The position numbers were made by a program, and so were the translations under genes. From Candidatus Woesearchaeota archaeon (GTDB lineage Archaea > Nanobdellota > Nanobdellia > Woesearchaeales > GW2011-AR9): a DNA stretch of 36,162 nucleotides. The notes under the pieces were generated by a model. That model was not told the origin of the DNA and ran no database searches. It saw only the letters and a list, made by a program, of their open reading frames with translations. Numbering within the stretch: the stretch's first letter is position 1; every line of letters starts with the position of its first letter. The stretch is from positions 1-36,162 of the forward strand of contig JACRPH010000055.1 in assembly GCA_016214025.1 (NCBI GenBank), given 5' to 3'. Of the stretch, positions 18,723-27,431 are shown piece after piece.

Positions 18723-18779
18723 CTTCCCAAAAAACAAACCACGAAGATTTATATATAGGTATAATTTTACAAGATTATA

Positions 18780-19028
18780 ATGGCAATGGAATTAGTGTCT
18801 TTAAAGAATGTCTCTTTGAAATCTAAAGTTCAATTGGTAGAACAACTTGGTTATACTTCTAATGGCGAGTTTATCTTTGATGCAACAGGAAATAAGATAG
18901 TTGATAGATATATTGAAATTCCAGTGCGAGTGGATAATATGGTTATATTGCCTGGAAGCACCATCATTCTAGATGACAACGAACTAAGTATTGCCTCATA
19001 CATAGAGGAATTTGGAAATGTTTTCTGA
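18780..19028 (+). CDS. hypothetical protein
   Basis: 82-aa ORF preceded by TTTATATATAGG; overlaps next ORF. Confidence 0.55.
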   Translation: MAMELVSLKNVSLKSKVQLVEQLGYTSNGEFIFDATGNKIVDRYIEIPVRVDNMVILPGSTIILDDNELSIASYIEEFGNVF

Positions 19029-19680
19029 GGCAGTAGAAGGGGTTACTAAAGGTGCATTAGATTGGTCCGCCGAAAATATTGCTTCTTTTGTGCAGAAACT
19101 TAAAGAGCGAAAGCTTGCTTTCATTGAAAATCGAAAAACTATTGAAGTAGTAAAAGAGCAATATAATTCTGGGGAGAGTAAATTTTATAGTAAATACATT
19201 AAAGACAAAGAATTGCTTTTCTTGGTAAGGGTGGGCCTCACACTACGGAAATTGGAAGAAGACGAAGATAAACTCCTAAATTTGAGGAATAAAATTCATC
19301 ACAAATATGGAATTAATGGGCTTCATATTGCACAATTTGTCCAAAACGGTATCCTGAACCGATATTTTGGGCTTCTCATAGAAAAGCTAACTTCTGAAGA
19401 AGAATTAGAAAAGAAGATTCATGATGTGTTAAAAAACATTGAGAAACATGCCCTTTTTGTTTCGGGAAATAGTAAAGTTGCAGAAATTGTCCGGAAAGCA
19501 ACCAATATTATAGATTCACATTCCCCCTCTATCTTTGTTATTGCTGGCTTGAAATCTGCTGCTAAAATCGTTTCAGATGCGATAGCCCCACTAAGCTCAA
19601 TTATGGAAGATTATGAACAAGAAAGATTTAGTAGTGAGGAAAAAGAAATTGTGATATTCAAAGTGAAAGTAAACAAATAA
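19018..19680 (+). CDS. hypothetical helical protein
   Basis: ATG at 19018 overlaps the upstream stop by 11 nt; stop directly abuts the pheT stop codon. Confidence 0.6.
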   Translation: MFSEAVEGVTKGALDWSAENIASFVQKLKERKLAFIENRKTIEVVKEQYNSGESKFYSKYIKDKELLFLVRVGLTLRKLEEDEDKLLNLRNKIHHKYGINGLHIAQFVQNGILNRYFGLLIEKLTSEEELEKKIHDVLKNIEKHALFVSGNSKVAEIVRKATNIIDSHSPSIFVIAGLKSAAKIVSDAIAPLSSIMEDYEQERFSSEEKEIVIFKVKVNK

Positions 19681-21333
19681 CTATTTCTTATTCACTAACC
19701 CCCACAACCCTTCCACATCCATCTCCATCGCCACCACTGGCATAGTAATGCCCCAGTTAGTTAATGCCTGTGGATGAATCTCCCCAATAATCCCCACTTT
19801 CTTTCCTTCAATTACAATATTGCCCACCCTTCCGGGAATGAACGATGCATGCTTAGCATCCCTAATCACTGCTTCTAATCCTAATGAACGCATCAATGCA
19901 TCTAAGCTCTGCCGGATTTGAGTGAAATCTGTTTTATCATGGCAGAGTACAATTCCTAAGTTGTCTTTCTCTCCCACCCCAGTTTCGGCTTCTTCGGCCC
20001 ATTCAAATATTCGGCCAATTTCAAATATATTCTGGGGATAGAGATTATGCTGGTTCTCCTGAAGATTTTTCAGCAGAGAAGGCAGTACTGAATTGCGCAA
20101 GGTATTATTCTCTCCCAGCGCATTCTTGAGCGTTATTAACTTAGCCGCTAAATTCATTCGCTTATTCAGCTCCAGCTCAGTAAGCAGATGAATGTTCTTC
20201 ACTTCCATCAGCTCCAACCCAACTAACACTTCTCTTACTTTTCTGGCAAATTTTTCCAGTGGGGCTTCTTCACCAATAGTTGAAACATTAGGCAGCTCTT
20301 CAGTAAAGTTTTCATAACCGTAGGCAATGGCGATATCTTCAGCTAAATCCACTTGGTGCATTATGTCCGCACGATACGGCGGAATCAACACCATGCCTTT
20401 CTCATAGCCAAAGCCCATTTTTTCCAGTAAGCCTATAACTTCTTTTTCTTTAAGTGATAAACCTAAACGTTTGTTTACATAAGTTAAATCAAGCTTCATC
20501 TTACGGGGAGATAAATCAGGAGAGATCTTCTTATCATCCGGATAAATTAATTCCAACGAATAAACTTCTCCGCCCATTTCTGCCAGTGAGGTAACGATTA
20601 TGTTCAAGCAGATGCTTAATGCATCATAATCAAACCCGGAGCATTCAATGAATACGTCTTTAGTCTGCGGAGTTATTCTTCCCGTGAGCTGGGAATTGAT
20701 AATTGGAGGCATACTTAAAATTTCATTCTTAGCATCGATGAAGATAGGAAACTTGGCTTTCCCTTCCAGCAACGCACCATATTCTCTTCCGGCTTTATGC
20801 CGGGAAAGTATTTGTGCTCCGGTCATCGCTTCATCGGCTTCTAAAGGGATAAAGCTAATCTGGTCCGGCTTTTCCGCTTTAAAAGTTACGGGAAATGTTA
20901 TTTTTTCTAAAGGATATACTCCGATGGCCGCTTTCTTGCGGTTTCTGCCGTAAGTAGTGTGTAATTTTTCCTGAAGCTGAATAATTTCAGTTATTTTTTC
21001 GTCATCAAATTTTATCCCTTTAACGATGGCGCAGGCAGTGAACGGGCGGACTTCTTTAACCGAAGCGTCTATATTTATCTTTAATCCGCTTTTCTTTACC
21101 GGATAATTTCGTAATCCTGTTTTTGCTCCGATAAAACTAGCCAATGCCCGGGCAAATCCCTGTTCAGAAAGCATATCCGGGCGGGAAGGAAATACTTCCA
21201 CTTCGAGCTCATCTCTGTTAACCTTCTCCAATACCGCATCCATCATAGAAATGCGCTCTTTGAGCTGGTCTAAAGTAAGCTTCTTGCCTACGGATTGTTC
21301 CAGTACTTTTCTATTGATGATGATGTTGGACAT
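19681..21333 (-). CDS. pheT: phenylalanyl-tRNA synthetase beta subunit
   Basis: 550 aa archaeal-type PheT: EVEVFPSRPDMLSEQGFARALA, RADIMHQVDLAEDIAIAYGYENF, FEIGRIFEW. Confidence 0.94.
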   Translation of the reverse strand: MSNIIINRKVLEQSVGKKLTLDQLKERISMMDAVLEKVNRDELEVEVFPSRPDMLSEQGFARALASFIGAKTGLRNYPVKKSGLKINIDASVKEVRPFTACAIVKGIKFDDEKITEIIQLQEKLHTTYGRNRKKAAIGVYPLEKITFPVTFKAEKPDQISFIPLEADEAMTGAQILSRHKAGREYGALLEGKAKFPIFIDAKNEILSMPPIINSQLTGRITPQTKDVFIECSGFDYDALSICLNIIVTSLAEMGGEVYSLELIYPDDKKISPDLSPRKMKLDLTYVNKRLGLSLKEKEVIGLLEKMGFGYEKGMVLIPPYRADIMHQVDLAEDIAIAYGYENFTEELPNVSTIGEEAPLEKFARKVREVLVGLELMEVKNIHLLTELELNKRMNLAAKLITLKNALGENNTLRNSVLPSLLKNLQENQHNLYPQNIFEIGRIFEWAEEAETGVGEKDNLGIVLCHDKTDFTQIRQSLDALMRSLGLEAVIRDAKHASFIPGRVGNIVIEGKKVGIIGEIHPQALTNWGITMPVVAMEMDVEGLWGLVNKK

Positions 21334-21918
21334 TTAAGTTAAAGCACCTCCTAGCGCCATTAATGGCAACAATGAAGCCATCAAAGTAAAATAGATTATT
21401 ATTCCCAGTACAATTCCAATCCCCGCCGGTATCAACACTACTGCCGCGCTCTTTCCCCAACTCAACTGCTGGCGTTTTTTAATGCCGATAACTTGTAATA
21501 TTAATATGTAAGCCATCGCTAAATAATTGATGATTGGGATTACTCCAAATATTTGAGGAGAGATGGAATAAGCAACAACTTTAAATGTTTCTACATATCC
21601 TTTCTTTCCGCTAAAAATTAGTACAAATAAATGCAATATTCCTGCTCCCACGTACAACATTCCCCAGGCGAAGAGTAACATAAATGGATATGCTACTATT
21701 AAACCTAATACTACCCATATTACTTTATCCGCCATACCTCCAAAAGCGATAGCTGCAGAAACAATTAACCCCATTGTAATTAATAATAAAGCTGAGACTA
21801 TCGCTTGTACTTTCAGGAAATACTTGGTGGCTTCAGCATATTGGTCTTTCTTGGACAGCTTCCCGTAAAAATTAATCGGGTTAAACATAATTTCTTTCCA
21901 TGTATTGAACAATCCCAT
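21334..21918 (-). CDS. YIP1-family membrane protein
   Basis: N-terminal 'WKEIMFNPINFYGKL' and five hydrophobic segments as in Yip1 domains. Confidence 0.72.
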   Translation of the reverse strand: MGLFNTWKEIMFNPINFYGKLSKKDQYAEATKYFLKVQAIVSALLLITMGLIVSAAIAFGGMADKVIWVVLGLIVAYPFMLLFAWGMLYVGAGILHLFVLIFSGKKGYVETFKVVAYSISPQIFGVIPIINYLAMAYILILQVIGIKKRQQLSWGKSAAVVLIPAGIGIVLGIIIYFTLMASLLPLMALGGALT

Positions 21919-21964
21919 TTTAGTTTACCTCGTTTTGTTTCTTGTTTATTCTTATAATATTAAT

Positions 21965-22714
21965 TTAAATCAACGTGGGCACATCAATAAACTCCACTTT
22001 CACTTTAAACTGAGCTTTAAGCACCGGCATCAATGCTTTTACTCCCCATACTTCCGTTTCATAGTGTCCGCCGAAGATGACGTTTATGTCTGCTTCTTTG
22101 GCTTGATGATAAACGTGATGCATGGGCTCTCCAGTAATATATAGATCCGCTTTCTTAGCAATGGCTTCAGTAACGTCAGCAGCCGCCCCGCCGGATACGA
22201 TAGCCACTTTCTTTACTTTATCTTTTCCAAAGGGCAAGGTTAAAGTTTGTATTTTGTTCTTCTCCAGAACCTTTTTAATTTCTTTCAAAGTGAAACTAGT
22301 TTCTCCGAGCCACCCTAAATATTTTCCTTTCTCCTTCAGAAACGGCTCCACTTTCTGTAAGTTTAGCAGTTTTGCTAGTTGAGCATTGTTTCCGTATTGG
22401 GGGTGTAAATCCAACGGCAGGTGTGCAACATATACTGCCAAGTTATTTTCTAAGGCAAACTTTACCTTTTTGTAGTCCGAGCCAATCAAGTAAAATTTGT
22501 TGAAGCTCCAAAACAATCCATGATGCACTATTAACATCTGGCAGCCTGCTTCTACTGCCTGCTGGAACGTCTCTAAGCAAGCGTCTACCGCAAATCCTAT
22601 CTTTTTAATTTCGCCGGTGTTCTCTACCTGCAAGCCGTTGCTGGAATTATCTTCAATCCCATTGATGTCTAATTCTTGGTCCAAAAATTCTGCAATTTCA
22701 ATTGCGGTTGCCAT
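21965..22714 (-). CDS. Nif3-like dinuclear metal centre protein
   Basis: NSSNGLQVENTGEIKKIGFAVDACLETFQQAVEAGCQMLIVHHGLFW; GGHYETEVWGVKAL. Confidence 0.9.
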   Translation of the reverse strand: MATAIEIAEFLDQELDINGIEDNSSNGLQVENTGEIKKIGFAVDACLETFQQAVEAGCQMLIVHHGLFWSFNKFYLIGSDYKKVKFALENNLAVYVAHLPLDLHPQYGNNAQLAKLLNLQKVEPFLKEKGKYLGWLGETSFTLKEIKKVLEKNKIQTLTLPFGKDKVKKVAIVSGGAAADVTEAIAKKADLYITGEPMHHVYHQAKEADINVIFGGHYETEVWGVKALMPVLKAQFKVKVEFIDVPTLI

Positions 22715-22742
22715 TTTTTATTTTGTTTTTAACTCATTATTC

Positions 22743-24281
22743 CTATTTTAACCACACTTTTACTTCTCGTGACAGCTTCAAATCATTCTTATACAAGTTA
22801 CGGATATCTTTTATTTGATAATACTCTAAAATAATCCTATCAAATCCGGGTCCCCAGGCTAGTACTGGAATATCTTTTCCCAGCAAAGGAACCACCACTT
22901 CCGGGCGCAGCATTCCGGCTCCACCTAATTCTACCCATTCCTGCCGTTCCTGGTGCCACACGTCTATTTCCAAACTTGGTTCAGTGTAAGGAAAGTACGA
23001 TGGCCTGAACCGAGCTTGTGGAAATCCCATCTTGGTGAAGAACTGTCGTAAGTAACCTAACAAGTGCCGGAAATCAGCATTTTGATCTACTACAATGCCT
23101 TCAGTCTGGTTGAATTCAAAGTGATGCTTCCAATCTACCGCTTCATTGCGGAAGCACTTGCCTACGGCGAAGAATTTGGCAGGTAAATCTTTGTCTTTCA
23201 ATTGAGCTAATGTTTTTGAAGTAAGAACAGTAGTATGGGTTCTGAGAACGTTTCTTTTAGCTTCTTCTTCATTCCAGGAATATTTCCAGCCGCTGCTGCC
23301 GCTTTTTCCACCAGTTTCATGAGCTTCTTTTACTTGTTGGATTATATCTGCTGCCGGCAATTTGCCCTTTTCTGCTTTCCCACCCAGAAAGAACGTGTCC
23401 TGCATAGTTCTGGCGGGATGGTCTTGAGGCACAAATAAAGCATCCATACACCAGAATGAAGTACTTACCATCGTTCCAGTCATTTCTTTAAATCCCATCT
23501 CCAGCCAAATCTGCTTGGCATATTCTATGGCTTGGTTTACAAAATGGGTTTTTCCGGAATAGATGGACGGAACTTGAGCTTGGATGTCATAAGCGCGGAA
23601 TTCCTTGTCTTTCCAGCTTCCGGTTTTAAGCATTTCTGGAGTAAGACGATTGAGCACTTCTCCGGTGCTTAGTTTTACGGCGATTACTTTCTTGCCTAGT
23701 TCGGTGAGAGAAATAGTAACTTTTCGGATTTCTTCTGTGGAAACTAACTCTTTTCGCTTCTTTAGCTCTTCTAATGAAAATTTCTCTACGTCAGTTAATT
23801 TTTCCAGCTCTAATGGAAAAGATTTAGTCAGGAATTGTTCTTCCAGGGTTCCTTCCGACAGGATTTTCTTTCCCTGCAAGCCTAATTTCAGCATCAATTC
23901 CTTTTCTTTCTGCAGTTCAATGCCCACTTTGCGCTTAAGGATTCCAATACACGCATCTACTTCTTCTTTTTCTAATCCGCTTTTCTGGGTTATTTCGCTT
24001 AAAGATTGGAATTTGTCCGTAAGAACTTTAAGCAGCTTCTTTTCCGGCATGCCTTCCTCCTTGTATTTCAACCCGTTTTTTCCCAGAACAATCACTTTTT
24101 TAGTTTCGGTGCTAAGATGTAAAATATCTTTGTTTTCCAGCCATTGCAACGCGCGCATAACTTCGATTTCCTGCATCCCGGAAGCTTTGACGAGACTTAA
24201 AAGTTCTTTTTCTGATTTTAGAAACGGCAATACTTTGCGTTCTAACGGATGCAGTTTGGAAATCAGGGAAGTTAGGTTCAT
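22743..24281 (-). CDS. pheS: phenylalanyl-tRNA synthetase alpha subunit
   Basis: N-terminal wHTH; HPARTMQDTFFL, FAVGKCFRNEAVDWKHHFEFNQTEG, LAWGPGFDRIILEYY. Confidence 0.95.
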   Translation of the reverse strand: MNLTSLISKLHPLERKVLPFLKSEKELLSLVKASGMQEIEVMRALQWLENKDILHLSTETKKVIVLGKNGLKYKEEGMPEKKLLKVLTDKFQSLSEITQKSGLEKEEVDACIGILKRKVGIELQKEKELMLKLGLQGKKILSEGTLEEQFLTKSFPLELEKLTDVEKFSLEELKKRKELVSTEEIRKVTISLTELGKKVIAVKLSTGEVLNRLTPEMLKTGSWKDKEFRAYDIQAQVPSIYSGKTHFVNQAIEYAKQIWLEMGFKEMTGTMVSTSFWCMDALFVPQDHPARTMQDTFFLGGKAEKGKLPAADIIQQVKEAHETGGKSGSSGWKYSWNEEEAKRNVLRTHTTVLTSKTLAQLKDKDLPAKFFAVGKCFRNEAVDWKHHFEFNQTEGIVVDQNADFRHLLGYLRQFFTKMGFPQARFRPSYFPYTEPSLEIDVWHQERQEWVELGGAGMLRPEVVVPLLGKDIPVLAWGPGFDRIILEYYQIKDIRNLYKNDLKLSREVKVWLK

Positions 24282-24368
24282 GGTTTAGAGAGAATGGGAG
24301 AGTATTTATAAAATTAACCAGCCCCATTCAAAACAGAACATTTATAAATAATCACTATTTGGTAACTA

Positions 24369-24776
24369 AAGGTAGCGGCAGGAGACTGCAGAGGGTGCTT
24401 TATTGCGCTCAGGAAAGTCCGCCCACCTGAAGTCACAACTAGTTGTGATAGCCACTTCCTTCGGGAAGAGGGAGAAATCCCTGGCTCTGGCTTAGAAACG
24501 GCACGTCCATAATCGAGGATGAAAATGGCGAAGGTTCCTGTGAAGGAGCTGAGTTAACCCGTAGACGTTGGTTATGGGAACGATGAAACGGCGAAACCTC
24601 TCGCGCAAGCGGGGAATCCTTTAGGATGAAAGTCTGGAAGGATTTGGCTGGTGCAAGTTCCGTTGTGGACGCTCAGTAGAATGCAGTCATGGAGTATCGG
24701 CTGTGCTTGGCGCATCAGCTGTGTGCCTAGGATGGCTTTGGCTCTTACTAAAGGCGGCTTATCTCTGCCCTACCAA
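24369..24776 (+). ncRNA. rnpB: RNase P RNA
   Basis: CAGGAAAGTCCGCC (CR I-like); GTAGAATG; TACTAAAGGCGGCTTAT near 3' end; P1 pairing GGTAG(c)GGCAG 24371-24381 with CTGCCCTACC 24765-24774; TATA-like TTTATAAATA at 24341. Confidence 0.9.
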
Positions 24777-24869
24777 CCTTTTGACTCGCTTCGCTCGCAA
24801 AATGTTGGATCGAAATTAGCGGGCATACGCTCACTTCGTTCGCTTAGCCCAGCGAGTTTTTATATAATC

Positions 24870-25841
24870 TCACCCCGCCAGATGCACCACTTTGTGCAGG
24901 TTCAGCAGGTGAATATACTTGTAATTCCTAATCGTGCCGGGAAACTGCTTCTTTAACGTCTCCATAAACCCGTGAAAAGCAGTAAGCCCTTTGACTTCCA
25001 CATCAAATTCAAAGTCGGCGTTATCGCTTATGGCTTCAGTGATGGAAATAACATGGGGATGGCTGCGGCAGAAGCCGGCTAATTCTTTAGCTAGTTTAAA
25101 ATCTTCCAATTCTAACGTAACTTTATAATGTTCATAACCTAACGCTTCAAAGTTTAAATCTGCTCTGTGCCCCACAATTATTTTCTTCTTAGCCAATTGC
25201 TTCAACCGATAAATAATAGCCATGCTTCCCAAACCCACTTTCGTGGCTAGATCTTTTATAGGAATACGAGCATGGTCAGAAAGCAATTTTAACAAACTTA
25301 AATCAACCTCATCAACTTTTTCTTCGGGAGAACTTCCACCTAAATCCCAACTAGTTTTAGCTGCCTGCTTATCGCTGACCAAATAAGTGCGGGAGAATAA
25401 ATGCTCGGTTGTAACTAAATTAGTGGCATAATTCCTTATCAGGCCCCTAAATTTCTCCATCATCTTGTTCCAGGCGCCATAGAATTCTAACGGATGTTTA
25501 ACATGCATGGTGAATATTACATCCCAATCCCCTAACGTTCGGGCTACTATTCCAGTTTTCTTGTCTTTTACTAAATATTGGAGCAACTCTTCTTCTTTCT
25601 GGGGGTCAAGCTCATAAAGGTCCAAATACGCGCCAAATTGTATATGTCCTAACTTGGAATAATCTACTAATGTAATATACTTTTTCAGCAATCCCAATGA
25701 TTCCATGCGCTTAACTTGGTAATTCACTACATTCTTGCTCAGCTTAACTTCTTTAGCTAAATCAGAATTGCTCTGCCGGGCATCTAAGTCCAGCTCTTTA
25801 ATTATTTTCCAATCTTTGGCGTTTAATTTGAGGTCTTCCAT
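24870..25841 (-). CDS. double-length Lrp/AsnC-family regulator (two HTH-RAM units)
   Basis: Two HTH units: DWKIIKELDLDARQSNSDLAKEVKLSKNVVNYQVKRM and DLSLLKLLSDHARIPIKDLATKVGLGSMAIIYRLKQL. Confidence 0.85.
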   Translation of the reverse strand: MEDLKLNAKDWKIIKELDLDARQSNSDLAKEVKLSKNVVNYQVKRMESLGLLKKYITLVDYSKLGHIQFGAYLDLYELDPQKEEELLQYLVKDKKTGIVARTLGDWDVIFTMHVKHPLEFYGAWNKMMEKFRGLIRNYATNLVTTEHLFSRTYLVSDKQAAKTSWDLGGSSPEEKVDEVDLSLLKLLSDHARIPIKDLATKVGLGSMAIIYRLKQLAKKKIIVGHRADLNFEALGYEHYKVTLELEDFKLAKELAGFCRSHPHVISITEAISDNADFEFDVEVKGLTAFHGFMETLKKQFPGTIRNYKYIHLLNLHKVVHLAG

Positions 25842-25967
25842 GGTGTAGAAAAGGAATAAGGAGAAGTATTTAAAGTTTCTTATTTTGGATGAAAAAGTAA
25901 GAGAAGTTTAACCTAATGACAATACTCCAGAAAACTATATAAATACCCCCCCTCTTCGGCTTAAAAC

Positions 25968-26138
25968 ATGGCAGACGACAAGATAAGAATGCCCATGGGG
26001 CAAGGCGGCTTAGTGCGCTATTTTGACGAATACAAATCAAAGATAGAATTCTCTCCCGGAGTCGTAATTGTAATGGCAATTTTAGTAATTGTAATAGTAA
26101 TTCTGCTGCATTCTTTCGGGAAAGGATTGGTTGGGTAA
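25968..26138 (+). CDS. secG: preprotein translocase subunit SecG/Sec61-beta
   Basis: 56-aa ORF absent from track: MADDKIRMPMGQGGLVRYFDEYKSKIEFSPGVVIVMAILVIVIVILLHSFGKGLVG; ACTATATAAATA upstream. Confidence 0.9.
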   Translation: MADDKIRMPMGQGGLVRYFDEYKSKIEFSPGVVIVMAILVIVIVILLHSFGKGLVG

Positions 26139-27431
26139 TTATTCTAGCGCTGGCACTCCTATTGAAACCCACGCACTTGTCTCTTCTAATCCTGGATGAA
26201 CTGTAACTTTAGCAATCACCTTCCCCCCAAAATTTCTCTCGTAAGTTACCGCCGGATCCGGCGAAAGCCCAGTAGTCACTGCTACTATTTCTCCAGTTCC
26301 CATGGCAAAAGCAGGTCCAACTCCTTTTCCGTACGGGGTATTGGTATAATATCCTGCAACTGCCCCACTAGAACTTTCCGGGGACAACAATGGAATTTTC
26401 ATCTTGTTTCCCTCGACCGGTTTGGTTAAGCTTCCCATAAATCGGGGAATAAATGCGGTTCCGGTTGAAGCCCTGCTCAACGATAGTAGCCCCCGATGCC
26501 CATTAAGTGCAGTGGAAGGATTATACTCGGTGTAAAGCTTCCAGGCTAATTCCTGTGCTGTTGCCGAATCAAAATGCGGCTTAAGCTCGGCGGCAATAGC
26601 CGGATACGTTTTCAGTTTAGCGACATCTCCTCCAACAATACTCTTTAAGTTTTGGTGCATCTCCTTGTCTATAACTACAGTGGTGGTATGTGAAATATCA
26701 TCCGCATCTTCTCCACTAATTGAATTTGAAACTGACTGCACGTAATTTTTTCCAGCAAACTGGAGTTCCTGGTTCGGATTAAAAGTAACCTCCCCGAGAG
26801 AATCTCCTACCCCCACATATCCTACTCTTGAAATAACTTCAATGGTAGATTTAAAATCGGAGCCGTCATCTATTTCTTTAACAATCTGAAGAGGAATTGC
26901 TTCTACTTTTCCTACTCCCGCCAGTTTAGTTATACTTCCTTCTTTCTTTACCAGTAATCCGTCACGTATAGCAGTAATTTTATTTCCATTAGTATCCGTC
27001 ATCGTAGCTCCTTTAGGTAAAACTATTTCTCCGTTGGATTTTACTTCCACGCTTCCGGTTGAGCTACCAAAATCAATTGTATTTCCGTCGTACTCGAAGT
27101 TCCCTGCTGTTCCTTTGGAAATGGAAAATCCGCCTCCGCTTAACGCTACAATCTTGGCTCCGCTTAATCCGGGAGCAGTTAAGTCTAAAGTGACGCCGTC
27201 ATTGGTTAGTTTTCCGTCATTATAAGTCGCTCCGTTAGTTAAATCTACTTCTAATTCGTGTTTTTGGTGAATTGCTTCCCAGGCATTTTGGTATGTCTTT
27301 AAGTCTCCAGCTTGGTTAAGATTATTTGTATCCCATTCGTCTGCTTTAAGCGTGTTATAATCGGTTTCTGCAGTTGTAAATAACAATAAAGCAATTATAA
27401 ATCCAATTATCATTAATAACTGTTTCCTCAC
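26139..27431 (-). CDS. secreted/surface hypothetical protein
   Basis: N-terminal hydrophobic signal MRKQLLMIIGFIIALLLF followed by Gly/Thr/Asn-rich beta-type sequence. Confidence 0.7.
   Translation of the reverse strand: MRKQLLMIIGFIIALLLFTTAETDYNTLKADEWDTNNLNQAGDLKTYQNAWEAIHQKHELEVDLTNGATYNDGKLTNDGVTLDLTAPGLSGAKIVALSGGGFSISKGTAGNFEYDGNTIDFGSSTGSVEVKSNGEIVLPKGATMTDTNGNKITAIRDGLLVKKEGSITKLAGVGKVEAIPLQIVKEIDDGSDFKSTIEVISRVGYVGVGDSLGEVTFNPNQELQFAGKNYVQSVSNSISGEDADDISHTTTVVIDKEMHQNLKSIVGGDVAKLKTYPAIAAELKPHFDSATAQELAWKLYTEYNPSTALNGHRGLLSLSRASTGTAFIPRFMGSLTKPVEGNKMKIPLLSPESSSGAVAGYYTNTPYGKGVGPAFAMGTGEIVAVTTGLSPDPAVTYERNFGGKVIAKVTVHPGLEETSAWVSIGVPALE

Noticed and set aside
23605-24288. 227-aa plus-strand ORF in the track
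   Set aside because: Antisense to the well-supported pheS; Ser/Phe-rich composition typical of a shadow ORF.
24651-24956. 101-aa plus-strand ORF
   Set aside because: Overlaps the RNase P RNA 3' half and the Lrp gene; explained by the structural RNA.
25870-26172. 100-aa minus-strand ORF
   Set aside because: Antisense to secG; no protein signature.
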